Source: Taudactylus pleione (lineage: Eukaryota > Chordata > Amphibia > Anura > Myobatrachidae). Taken from it: a stretch of DNA of 64,000 nt. The notes beneath the pieces were generated by a model. That model worked only from the letters and a program-made list of their open reading frames with translations, was not told the origin of the DNA and did no database searches. Location of the stretch: NCBI GenBank assembly GCA_031769625.1, contig JAUIMM010000178.1, positions 29,716,001 through 29,780,000 of the forward strand. Reading direction: 5' to 3'. Positions within the stretch are counted from its first letter, which is position 1. Every line of letters starts with the position of its first letter. Shown here piece after piece: positions 46,945 to 57,213 of this stretch. The position numbers and the translations under genes are program-made.

Positions 46945-48010
46945 TTGTCTCAGGGTTCCTGTCTACATCCAGACCTGGTCTGTCTGTCTTTGACAGCGTG
47001 GCTCTTGAGACATCCCGCTAAAGGTCCAAAGGGTTTTCTCACTCTGTGGTCCAGACCCTGTTCAGAGTGCATAAGCCGGCCTCCGTCCGGATCTATCACC
47101 GGGTGTGGCATACATACTTTCAGTGGTGTGCTACCAGAAGCTATGACACTCAAGTTTTTCATGTTTCTCAGATTCTTGCCTTCCTTCAAGCTGGATTGGT
47201 TCTCAAACTCCGTCTGGCCTCTCCGAAAGTGCACGTCTCTGCTCTGTCCATCTGGTTCCAGTGCAGAATTGCTGCACTACTGGATTTTCACACCTTCCTT
47301 CAGGGTGTCCTCCATATACAACCGCCCTTAGTCCCTCCTGTGGCTCCTTGGGATTTGTTAGTGGTTCTCCATGCACTTCAGGAACTTCCGTTTGAACCAC
47401 TGGACTCAAAAGACGTCAAATGGCTCACTGGAAAGACTCTTTTTCTTCTGGCTATTGCGTCTTCCCGTAGGGTGTCGGATTTGGGTGCGCTCTCCTGTCA
47501 CTCTCCATTTCTGCTTTTTATCAGGACAGGATTGTTCTTTGGACTTGCCTTGGCTTTCTTCCCAAGGTGGTTTCTTGTTTCCACCTTAATGAGGAAATTG
47601 TAGTTCCAGCCTTCCTATCACTAGACCTCTCGGCAGGTGAGGCCTCGTTGGATGTGGTCTGTGCTCATAGGATCTACGTGGATCATACAAGTTCCATCAG
47701 GAAAACAGATTCCCTCTTTGTCCTATATGGATTTAACAAGAAGGGGTGGGCAGCTAATAAACAGACTCTGGTCAGATGGCTTTGTGTGACTATCTCACAG
47801 GCTTACTCGCAGGCTGGTCTTCCTGTGCTGGCTACTGTCTCTGATCATTCTACTTGCTCTCTGGGTCCCTTGTGGGTAGCATGCCGTGGCGCGTCTGCCG
47901 AACATTTGTGCAAGGCGGCCACGTGGTATTCTGTCCACAACTGTCTTAGGTTCTGTGCTCTTGATACATTTGCCTCTCAGAGTGTGATTCTTTCATGTAC
48001 CAGTCTTCCT
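46945..48010 (+). pseudogene. DIRS A tyrosine recombinase, catalytic residues lost
   Basis: KPASVRIYHRVWHTYFQW is the start block and SSRRVSDLGALS (about 47460) the first Arg block. At 47846-47857 the motif His-Ser-Thr-Cys replaces His-x-x-Arg, and at 47954-47956 Cys replaces the nucleophile Tyr in FCALDTFA. The first change fits CGT or CGC to TGT/TGC decay. Several frame changes occur. This enzyme cannot have been active in its present form. Confidence 0.82.
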
Positions 48011-48057
48011 TCTCTCCTATCCTGCTCATGCATTGGGCATGTTAACAAAACTGATTG

Positions 48058-48200
48058 CCTCAGGCTGTGGGCGGGGTATAGGAGGGAAGGACCGGAGAAT
48101 CCTGGAATAGCAAAATCTTAACTGTTTGGTGTCCAGTCCTCCTGTCCACCACATACACCCCATTGTCTCCCTCTGGACCCTATTGACTTTGAAGAAAGAG
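48058..48200. repeat. DIRS A right inverted terminal repeat
   Basis: Reverse complement of 35081-35230. No internal complementary region was found between the recombinase and this repeat, so that part was deleted or has decayed. Confidence 0.9.
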
Positions 48201-48545
48201 AGTTAACAAAGGTAAATCTACCATAACTACTCTTTTACGATGTGCCCTTGATATTAAAGGTACATTATCATCGTAATTCGCTGAAATAAGTATTTCTTTA
48301 TATGCAGGAATGTATCATTATTGTGTCACTATAACAGGAGCTTTGAAAAGAGCTTGTCCCCACGATCAGTAAGAAGTAAAGTGATCGCATATGTGATCAC
48401 TTTACTTCCTGCTTCTGCCGCCCGGGTGGTACTGTGCATGCGCCAGCATCTGCCGCCACATGTGCAAATGGACATCACCGTGGAGGGATGCTACGGATTC
48501 CACTTCCAAAGAAATATGTGGTAAGTAGCCCATAGGGTACAGTGG
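48201..48545. other. Junction between DIRS A and DIRS C, with a perfect palindrome
   Basis: It includes a 14-bp perfect inverted repeat GAAGTAAAGTGATC (48373-48386) and its complement at 48395-48408 with an 8-base loop. Otherwise unassigned. Confidence 0.5.
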
Positions 48546-48799
48546 CTAATGCCATCTAAAGATGTTGTTAACTCCCAGGACCAAGCGCAGGAATGCTTGA
48601 TATATTAAGCATTGAAGCAACCTCCCAAAAAAACAAAGGGGGCTTATTTTGCAAATGAAAATAGAGGATTGCAGCAGGTATCTCCAATATCTGTTGCTGT
48701 TCCTTGTAGATACATTTAGGGAATACGTACTATTTGCAGGTACTGTATGCTCCCGAAAAATTTGATAGATGTATTCCAGCAGGATCACCCAAGGTGCTG

Positions 48800-50350
48800 T
48801 CATGGCATCCACCAGAGATGCCCAAGGATCCCGGGACTGAGATCTGTACCTTGGAAGCCTCTTGTTGAGAGGAGAATCCATTAGATTTATGTCTGGAGAT
48901 CCCCATCTGGCAACTATTTCTGCAAACGCCTGCTGGTGTAATTCCCATTCCCCTGAGTAGATACTGTGGCGACTTATGAAGTCTGACTCCCAATTGTCCA
49001 CTCCCGGAATGTAAATTGCTGAAGTAGCTGGAATTTTCTGCCCAATGAAGGATGTAAGAAACCTCCCTCATTGCTTGACAGCTGCGTGTGCCACCCTGCT
49101 TGTTTATGTAAACAACTGCCGTGGCATTGTCTGATTGGATTTGCTCTAGTAAATTCCTTAGATGGCATTGAGTCTGAATCAATGCATATCGAATTGCCCT
49201 TAATTCCAGTATATTAATGGTAAGAGACACTTCTTGGACAGAACACAGACCCTGTCTCTGTCTAGAACCACCGCCCCCCCTGTTAGGCATCCGTGGTGAC
49301 AATGGTCCAATCTATTACTGACAATTGGCAACCCCTGTTCAGATTTGCACCCTGTAACCACCACCGGAGAGACTGCCGGGTCTGCAGAGATAATCTGAAC
49401 ATCTGCCTGTTTAATTGAGGTTATGGCTTCACCCATCGATGAAGCAATTGGTTTTCTATTGGACGAGCATGAAATCTGGTGAAAGGAACAGCTTTGAATG
49501 AAGCCACCATTTTTCGAAGTATCTGAGGAAGAAACACTCTGTGACACTGAGTGTCAAAGAGAAGACCCAAAAATACAATCCTCTGAGATGGAATTAAATT
49601 TGATTTGGGGAAATTGATGATCCAGCCGAATCTCTGGAGCATACCTAAGGTAATCTGAAAATGCTGTTGCAATAGGGCTATTGAGGCTGCCTTAAGCAAC
49701 AAATCATCCAGATAAGCCAACACATTTATCCCACCACTCCTGAGTAAGGATATCATGTGTGCCATAACCTTTGTAAAGACTCTGGGAGTGGTAGCCAAAC
49801 CAAATGTCGAGCCTGAAACTGAAAATGCCGATGTTTCACTGCAAACTGCAGAAGATGCTGATGACCCCACAATATAGGAATATGGAGGTAGGCATCGTTG
49901 AGATATATGGAAGCCAGAAATTCCCCTACCACCATGGAACAAATGACTGACCTTATTGACTCCATCTTGAATTTTTCTAATTGGAGATAAGCATTTAACC
50001 TCCTGAGGTTGAGAATGGGACGTAAAGAAAAGACTGGAGTAGAACCCCAGGTCTTGCTCTAGTACCGGAATAATTACCCTGGAATCGGAAAGCACAGAAA
50101 TTGACTGTATGAGAGCCACCTTTCTGCAACCATCCACAGGGAGAAGAGTGGAAAAGAATCTTTTTGGAACAGGACCCGCCAAATCCAAAATGTAACCACT
50201 GGTTACTATTTGACTTACCCAAAAATCCAGATTGGATTGATTCCAAGCTCCTCAGAATTTCAGTAAGCGACTTTCCAGTCCTTTGACAGTCATGTGGATT
50301 GACCTGCTGTCTTAGCAACTGGTGCCAGGAATAGCACGCCCCCTAAAGGT
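48800..50350 (-). pseudogene. DIRS C RT and RNase H
   Basis: The RT has GFYSSLFF..., ARFHLP-like decay over motif A (LNDAYLHIPILWGHQHLLQF in the alternative frame at 49910), then FGLATTPRVFTKVMAHMISL and YLDDLLLK at 49714-49691. RNase H: LTINILELRAIRYALIQTQ, QSDNATAVVYINKQGGTRS and ESDFISRHSIYSGEWELHQ. At least four frame changes. Confidence 0.82.
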
Positions 50351-50439
50351 CCCTCTTCAGGGATCCCTAGGCACACCTCGGAAAGGCCTGAAATTTCCTC
50401 AGCCTTGAGTCCGAAAGTAACAAAACCTAGGAGACTTTG

Positions 50440-51652
50440 TTTTAGGTGTAGTTACAGGAAGGTAAGGACTTTTTTTTTTCTCCTGTAACCTGAGAAATTA
50501 TTTTAGTTAAATCTGGACCAAACAAAGAACCTCCTTCAAAGGGCAGTGCCTCTAAAGCATGCTTGGATTCTATGTCTGCCTTCCATGTTTTAAGCCATAG
50601 CGAACGCCTGGTGGAAATGACCAAAGATTAAATATGAGACTTCACCTGAATAGTATCTATTAAAGTGTCACCTATATAAGTTATAGCTTCCAAAATGATC
50701 AAGAGTTCAAACACATCCCATGATTGAAAATCAGTAATCATCTGGTTCATCCAGGCATTTGATAGCCTTTAACACCCAGGCGCTGGCCAGAATTGGATGC
50801 AGCAAGACTTCTGACAAAGTGAATAAAGATGTAAGTACAGCCTCATTCTTTCTATACATAGGATCTTTAGGAGTTAGACTGTGTTGTAGGAATAACAGTA
50901 TTCCTTACCAACCTAGCAATAGGAGCATCCACCGTGGGTGGAATTTCCCAAAGCTTGGTATCCTCTTCTGGAAAATGATAAAGACACTTAACTTTTTTTG
51001 GAATATGAAATTTGGAATCCGGTTTTAACCATGCTTATTTTAAAATTACCTCAAAATGGGAAAACGGATACATCTTTCTTCTTACATTTAAAGAAAGAAA
51101 CTGAACTAGTCTCTGGCATTGCTGCTTCCTGTAGATGCAAAGTTTCCCTGACCGCATCTATCAACATAGAAACTCCTGAATCAGAATGGGAGTCACCTTC
51201 CCTGTTTGAGGTGTCTTACCAGTCATAATCCAATTCCCCTTCTTCCTGGGAAGAGGTAGCTGAAGCCTCTTCTCCAGGAAAATGCACTGAGGAATAGCCT
51301 GAACGTCTCTTAGCGGCTGTGGCCTCTGCAGACCTTGCCATTTTATTTAGGGATGTTGCCATCTGAGCGAGACACCGTCCCATATTCTGGGCTCTACCGA
51401 GGGATCAGACAAAGTAGGAACTTGAGCACAGGGTATCATATTTTTTTCCTGAGTGAAGTAATTCACCTATGGCCTCAACAATACATCTGGCCCAATTAGG
51501 CGTCACCTGCTATTCAGCCGAACCTCCCGGTATTGAAAACCCCGGTGAACAACCAGCACAAAGCGACCTTTTGGCAATGTTTTCTCACATTTTATACAAG
51601 TATAAACAGTGACTGATCCCTGTTTTTTAGAACCCTTGTCTGACACATCCAT
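50440..51652 (-). pseudogene. DIRS C gag
   Basis: The ATG at 51652 starts MDVSDKGSKKQGSVTVYTCI with CIKC as the first half of a zinc knuckle, as in copy B. It ends near 50440 with TWKADIESKHALEALPFEGG and SLFGPDLTK, matching the gag C-terminus of copies A and B. The middle is decayed; plus-strand frames in this stretch are shadows. Confidence 0.65.
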
Positions 51653-52390
51653 ACTCAAAAAGAAAGACAAGACAAGTCTAACTAATACAGATAGCTACCT
51701 AAATGCCCATGGAAAAAGTGTAGCACTGATTGAATAGCAAAAACCAAGGAGAGGCTAATTAATACTATTCACCCATCTTGTAAATGCAAAATAAAACCCT
51801 GGGCTCTTAAAAGTCCAAATTCTTTGCAAAAACCGAAGGTAAAACAAATCTTATATACCACTGTATATTACTGCCTAAATTCCTGGGAAAAAGCACCGTA
51901 AAAGGTACTTGTATAACTATAAGCCCAGAAAACACCAGGTTAGCACACACAAGTAATAATCCTAGTTAACTGCTGATTTTGTTAGCATCCATCCCCAAGT
52001 ATCTGCTGTGAGCTCTTCCACACAAAACTTCAGCCGCTCTTATCAGATTGCTGCATGGCTTTACTACAGCCGTGTGAGCTTGCTGAAAATAAAATACCGG
52101 GTTCACACAGATCTCTAATCTCTATAACTCCCACTCTGTTAGTGCTTGTTGCCTGTTGCCAGGAACTAAGCGCCCAAAGCAAACATCAAAATAAAAAAAT
52201 AAAACCTAACTAAAAACTAGGACCTAGCCAGTGCATTACTTCAAGGCACTAAAAATAAGACTGAGTTTAGGATGGTAGGGGAGGGGTTATATAGGGGGTG
52301 GGAGCCAGTTTTCAATTAGCTAGTGTCCGACTCCACACCTCTCCATGCATAACCCAGAAGTAATGGCATCCCCCATATGGATGATAAAGG

Positions 52391-52499
52391 AAGGCAGTTT
52401 TCGGTCGATATGTTCAAATATGATTTGATAAATAGGCCCCAATGTTTGTTACTCAAAATATATCAACTATGATTCTGAAATGACCTGATAAAACACATT
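52391..52499. other. Short spacer between DIRS C and a MITE
   Basis: AT-rich, nothing recognised. Confidence 0.5.
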
Positions 52500-52848
52500 G
52501 GGCCTGATACTGAGTTGGTTGAAGGCCTGGCGTCTGCGTCTTACGCGAATGCCACCAACAAATTTCTAAAAATTTAAATGCCCACTTGCAGCATTTTGTG
52601 CATTTCCCGTCTTTGAATGTTTTTAGAGGCACCATCGGTCATACCACAGAAACTTGCACCAGCCCTATGGCAGGTGCAGTTTCCCCATCTCAGTATGGCC
52701 TCCTGTGTGAGCAGTTCAGCGTCTTTGGACGCAACCGCTTTTTTTTTTATATGTCCGCAACAAGCCAGTGTCTGCTTAGGCACCCCCATGTTACCTCCCA
52801 GGTACGAGCATTCAAATCCACAGACCCGGCATCCGCTGAGTAAGGCCC
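52500..52848. mobile_element. MITE related to the GGGCCTGATTCAGAG family
   Basis: The left end is GGGCCTGATACTGAG and the right end CTGAGTAAGGCCC; inverted with an indel. The interior is unlike the 24.6 and 25.5 kb copies. The target duplication is unclear. Confidence 0.5.
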
Positions 52849-52879
52849 GTTGTTATTTATTTTTAAATATGATGTACAG

Positions 52880-53290
52880 GGTGTGGTATGTTAGGTCAAC
52901 AGTTATCATGTCAGTACACTTTAGGGTCAACATGAGAATGTCGACAGTGGTCATGTCGAAATTCATCATGTCTACACGGATTACATGTGGACCTAACGTC
53001 CCCGGTAACCCAGCAGTCATTTACCTGGTCCCGGCAGCTGCAGCGGCTCCAGCGCAGCTTCTGGGTCCCTTCGGTCATGTGATCATCACTTCCGGCGAGG
53101 ACCTCTGATGGAGCGGTGGTTTCCGTAAGTATGTTAACCCTACCCCTAGTGCCTAACACTAACTTTCCCCTTCAACCTAACTCTCCTGGCAGCGTCTAAC
53201 CTTAACAATCGGTATTCTGAGAATGTCGACATTTTACACGACGGCATTTAAGATGTCGACATTCAGAGGATGTCAACATGGTCCTTGTTA
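52880..53290. repeat. MITE-like repeat with ATGTCGACATT palindromes and CCTAAC block
   Basis: Repeated GTCGAC-centred motifs at both ends (AGAATGTCGACAGTGG, AAGATGTCGACATTCAGAGG) flank a CCTAAC/AACCTAA-rich centre (53140-53200). The layout mirrors the TTAGGC family, but with a different palindrome. Confidence 0.5.
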
Positions 53291-53299
53291 GCAATGTGA

Positions 53300-54000
53300 C
53301 TGGATCTCGATGTACATTATGTACATAGGCTGTTTCCAGCACACATCTTGCATTAATGCAATAGTAAGTAGTAGTTGCATATAGAGAGAATACTAAAAAT
53401 TACTAACCATTCCATGTTTCCTTTATACTTATGCTTTTGCTGTCAATTTAAAATTAGGTATTCAACGGCCTTGAAAAAAATTGTCTTATATAAGTTTAAT
53501 ATGTTTTGTTTTTTATTATCAAACATTCGTTTTTAGATTATTAGCTCTAAAACCTTTTTATCCCTGACGAGAGAAATTATAATTAACTTGAAATCTCTAA
53601 AGAACTTTTGATATGTCCACCCATACCCTACATAATTTTTACCTTAGCTGGGAGTAAAACTTATTTTTTTGTTTCTTTTCTATTCATTTGCTATTAATGA
53701 TTTGCAATTTCTAAGTATCATGTAATTACCATGCCAGCCACAGTCATATGACATGATGTAGTAAGCAGCAAGATATAAGAATGTCCCTCTTCTCTGCATG
53801 CTTGTCCATAAAACATCCCCCACCGCCTTTTCTGGTACTAGTTTTCCACAGTATGGAAAGTAGACTAGTCAGATGGTACAAGGGAGGAATGGATTCTACC
53901 ATGGCATACTTGAAAAGAAGGGAATACATTTTAGAAAAGGGCATATGTCTGATATTTTTAAAGTGTCCATATAATTATTATCCTTAAACCTGAAAGTATG
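53300..54000. other. Intron, no recognisable feature
   Basis: AT-rich; no coding similarity or termini seen. Confidence 0.5.
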
Positions 54001-54017
54001 GATTTTTTTTTTTGAAG

Positions 54018-54165
54018 GGTGGGAAGAAACCGAAGCACCAGAGGGAACCTATGAATAACTAGGAGAACATACAAACTCCACATGGATAGTGTCTTGGTCA
54101 GGAATTTAACTCATGACCTCAGGGTTGTGAGGCAGTAATATTAGACAATGTGCCAGCTGAGCCCT
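54018..54165 (+). repeat. Decayed dispersed repeat with GAACATACAAACTCCAC core
   Basis: GAGAACATACAAACTCCACA, a TTTAACTCATGACCTCAGGG stretch and TGTGAGGCAGTAATATTAGA are landmarks of a very common fish/frog interspersed repeat. I cannot name the family with certainty. Confidence 0.5.
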
Positions 54166-54601
54166 TTGTTGTGGTTAATGGGTACTGTTCTTATATGTGG
54201 GTATGGTGAGCCTGATAAAGAACTCTGAGACCCTTAAGATCAGGTTATCCCCTCTTCCATAGAAAGTTGCTAAGAGACTGACTTACCTTTACTTTATAAC
54301 TGAACTTCACATGAGCACATGTAGACCTGATTTACAGCTAAACGTTAAAAAGCATGCCAAATATGGACGCAAGCATTTGTTCCCATCTTTTTTGAGTTGC
54401 AGTTATTTAAATTCATAAAACTTTGCAACACAAACCTAATTATATATTGTATTTTTGTCACTGATCATTGGATGTGTCATACAATATTATATTGTTCTCT
54501 TACATTATTCTGACATCATTTCTCAAGTACAGTACACTAACATTTCATGTGTTATATGAGGAAAAATGAAACCTAACTGGGAATCAGTAGTCACCACTGT
54601 A

Positions 54602-55075
54602 AAACATACTTACCTGTTCTCCTTGAATGTACAGGGGACTCTCAGGGAAGAGTAAGTGTTCCTTCCATAAACTGCTCAGTTCCTAGTAAAATGGGAAAGG
54701 CTGGAAATAGTGTCAAGAATTGCGTGTTCCCAGGAGTGGGGGCAAGGACAATGGGGAAAATGTATTAAGATCTGCAAAGTGATAAAGTACCAACCAATCA
54801 GCTCCTAACTGTCATTTTTCAAATACAGCCTGTAAAGTAACAGGAGCTGAGTGGCTGGTAGTTTATCACTCTCCAATTTATCACTTCCCCAATATGACAT
54901 GGTTCTATGAAAATTGAATCATTGCAACCCCATCCCTCGTCATAGACCTGTAATTTGTGGGGTGGGACGTAATGCCAAAAGAAAGACGCCCATCCCTTCC
55001 CACATCAGTGGTCAGCTGCATCTCCCCTCTGGACACCCCCAATAGGGGAGAAATCAAATGTAGGTAAGTATGCTG
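54602..55075. mobile_element. Small DIRS end-pair (internally deleted copy E)
   Basis: The left side CATACTTACCTGTTCTCC and GTACAGGGGACTCTCAGG resembles the DIRS D terminus (TACTTACCG...CACAGGGGACACTGGAG). The right side GGACACCCCCAATAGGGGAG and GTAGGTAAGTATG is roughly its reverse complement. No coding region lies between; a foldback MITE is nested inside. Confidence 0.45.
54752..54890. mobile_element. Foldback MITE inside the DIRS end-pair
   Basis: The arms 54779-54811 and 54835-54869 are imperfect reverse complements (GTGATAAAGTACCAACCAAT with GTGGCTGGTAGTTTATCAC). This AGATAAAGTACCAACCAATCAGCTCC-type hairpin is widespread in frog genomes. Confidence 0.65.
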
Positions 55076-55588
55076 TTAATACTAAAGTATCTCTTCTATG
55101 CCTCAGCCAGGCACTACATAGATGTGCCTGATGTACGAGAGGCTGACAGAGGGTTCTGCCCAATCACTCAGATTGTGTTTTAGATATTCTCTGCCTGCTT
55201 CTCAGACACAGCTATCCAACGAGCAGCCGCAGTAGAAGTCTGATTGATGGATGGTACCGGACATTCACAGTATTATTGCATAAGACATCTGTTTGAATCT
55301 TAAATGATTTTCTGTGAAGCTGTTAAATTTCAGTTTTTGTTTCAAAACCCCCCAAAAATAACTCCTGTGAAGTCTAGTGGTGGTGTAATACCACTTGAAA
55401 ATAATCTTTTTTGTTTTCTTTTATTACCTGTTGTAATGATGATGAGTTCACTACTTTTTTCTCATATTTTTTTTCAAAATTTCCAATATCTGGGGCAGAC
55501 GCAGTCTATTAAACATTAATAGTACCCTGTAAGGTACCCTGATAAAAATGTCTATGTAAATGTTAATTTATATAATTAACTTTTTTAG

Positions 55589-55671
55589 GCTCTGAAGATT
55601 CCCTTTACATTTGGAACAGCACAACTAGTGTTTCCAGCACATCTAGTTCTGAATCAACTTTAAGTACAATA
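55589..55671 (+). CDS. RTTN: Rotatin exon (seventh in window)
   Basis: A short exon of 83 bp lies after TTTTTTAG and before GTAAGT. Two bases complete the Cys codon split from the previous exon (phase 1), then 27 codons follow and the exon ends in phase 0. The peptide is SEDSLYIWNSTTSVSSTSSS and a few more residues: low-complexity, Ser/Thr-rich, plausibly the disordered loop that follows the His-Phe-Tyr-Glu-His block in rotatin. Sequence identity alone is weak; phase fit, splice sites and gene order carry the call. No later RTTN exon was found before the window ends. Confidence 0.65.
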
Positions 55672-55884
55672 GTAAGTAGCATTTAGTTTGTCAGCTTATT
55701 GTATAGAGATAGTATTTACTTACTGTTCCTTATTTATTACCAAAGCATGAAATAACATTTTTACTGTTATCTTAAAATTATGTGTTAAACTGCCTTGAAA
55801 CACATTGTCTTGTTTGAATTCAAGATTCTGATGTTTTTTTTATTTGTTACGAATAGATATTTTGGGGAGATCATTAAATCATTA

Positions 55885-56290
55885 ACTGGGGCTTACAACA
55901 GGGGGCACTACTGGGGCTTACAACAGGGGGCACTACTGGGGCTTACAACAGGGGGCACTACTGGGGCTTACAACAGGGGGCACTACTGGGGCTTACAACA
56001 GGGGGCATTACTGGGGGCACTACTGGGGCTTACTACAGGGCTCACTACAGGGGGCACTACTGGGGGCAATACTGGGGCTTTACTACAGGGGGCACTACTG
56101 GGGCTTTACTACAGGGGGCACTACTGGGGCTTTACTACAGGGGGCACTACTGGGGCTTTACTACAGGGGGCACTACTGGGGCTTTACTACAGGGGGCACT
56201 ACTGGGGCTTACTACAGGGGGCACTACTGGAGCTTACTACAGGGGGCACTACTTGTGCTTACTAAAGGGGGAACTATTGGGGCCAGAGCA
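55885..56290. repeat. Minisatellite, 25-bp unit, ~16 copies
   Basis: The unit is GGGGCTTACAACAGGGGGCA plus CTACT. The first five copies are near-identical; later ones change to GGGGCTTTACTACAGGGGGC-type units. Because 25 is not a multiple of three, the array reads open in a 25-residue period (156-residue frame from 55795), which is not a gene. It shares the CACTACTGGGG core with 35690-36420. Confidence 0.92.
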
Positions 56291-56299
56291 CAGATGACT

Positions 56300-56890
56300 T
56301 AAATTGAGGTACTAATTAATTTAACCATCTGGACTCAAGCATGAATATCCTTAAAACCTGGACTGTAATGGCTGAGTTTGGCAAACTCTGCATTAGGGTG
56401 TAAAGACCCTTATTTCAATATCTAGGTGGAGGTGCACTCAAGAGTAAAAATCAGTAACTTAAAAAAAAAAAACAGCCAAAGGTTGACAATGTACTCTATG
56501 GAGGGGCACTCAATTGAATGTCGTCAAAAATGTACTTTTAATAATATATATTAAAATATAAATTCACAGAGAAACAATGATAATACATGTACATCTATGA
56601 ACTGACATACTTAAATATTAGACTATAGTCCTAATAGTAGTATAGAATTTATCCTAGAGTAGAAGAATTAGAAAATTGATGGTGGTGTTATAATTAATGG
56701 TGCCCTATTTTAATCTGCGTGTTCTACTCCCTTTCCTTCTTTATACTTGTTATATTTTGCCTCTTTCTTTTCACTAATCTGCTGCACTATATAAAGAGTT
56801 GGTGTTTACTTATAGCTTTTAGTTTCAAAGTATGTAGATCAGGCATTCTAAATAAATCATTGTTTGTTAATCAGCAGGTTTCTCCAGTGA
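56300..56890. other. Intron, no recognisable feature
   Basis: A pair of related stretches (GGAGGTGCACTCAAGAGTA near 56428, GGAGGGGCACTCAATTGAA near 56501) suggests a small decayed repeat, otherwise nothing. Confidence 0.45.
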
Positions 56891-56898
56891 TAGAGTAA

Positions 56899-57210
56899 AG
56901 GTGGGTACACACCTGACAGATATATCTGCAGATGATGGTCGTTCATACACACTGAACGGCCATCATCTGCATGTGCCCTCGGGTCCCGGCGGCCAGGGGG
57001 TGTGTCCCGCCCCCCTCCTCGCGGCTGCCGCTGTGTGTGTATGGGCGGTCTGCAGACATATCTGTCCCTCGGCTGTGCAGCACAGCCAATGCGATATGTC
57101 GGTGAAAGGCAACATTCACCAACATATCGTGGGTACACACTGGCCGACGGACAGCAGATACTTTGGCGATCAATTGGTCGGCCAATGTATCTGTCAGTGT
57201 GTACCCAGCT
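56899..57210. mobile_element. TAA-flanked MITE, copy 1 of a tandem pair
   Basis: The ends AGGTGGGTACACAC and GTGTGTACCCAGCT are inverted repeats. TAA lies on both sides (56896-56898, 57211-57213), as for PIF/Harbinger-type elements. The interior has a second inverted pair (GATATATCTGCAG, GCCAATGTATCTGTC). Confidence 0.8.
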
Positions 57211-57213
57211 TAA

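Larger units (their letters stand above)
35081..48200 (+). mobile_element. DIRS copy A: old tyrosine-recombinase retrotransposon carrying two nested insertions
   Basis: Inverted terminal repeats at 35081-35230 and 48058-48200 define a plus-strand DIRS element. It is split by a hAT-like element (35231-37185) and by DIRS copy B (about 38690-44525). Remaining own parts: leader 37186-38230, gag start to 38673, gag continuation 44545-45125, RT from about 45295, RNase H, methylase-like domain and recombinase to about 48010. Every domain has stops or frameshifts, and the recombinase has lost catalytic residues. It sits in a 21.7 kb RTTN intron in the gene's own orientation. Confidence 0.85.
48546..52390 (-). 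mobile_element. DIRS copy C, 3'-truncated
   Basis: A minus-strand DIRS. A probable terminal repeat lies near 52250-52390 (GGGGGATGCCATTACTTCTG and CCCCCTATATAACCCCTCCC on the minus strand). Then follow gag (from 51652), RT and RNase H. It stops within or shortly after RNase H near 48546; no recombinase or second terminal repeat is present. Multiple frameshifts. It is a third DIRS subfamily, clearly different from A/B and D. Confidence 0.75.
268..55671 (+). other. RTTN: RTTN gene span within the window (seven exons, six full introns)
   Basis: Intron lengths from the exon borders are 2.9, 13.4, 9.1, 1.5, 5.7 and 21.7 kb. Phases run 2, 0, 0, 0, 0, 1, each matching the next exon, and the joined frame has no stop. 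The gene enters from the left and should continue beyond the right edge. All mobile elements described here lie in its introns, in both orientations; none interrupts an exon. Confidence 0.75.

Noticed and set aside
55795..56265. 156-residue open frame rich in Gly, Tyr and Leu
   Set aside because: It is the translation of a 25-bp tandem repeat read in all three frames in turn; no start context, no homology, and it lies in an intron.
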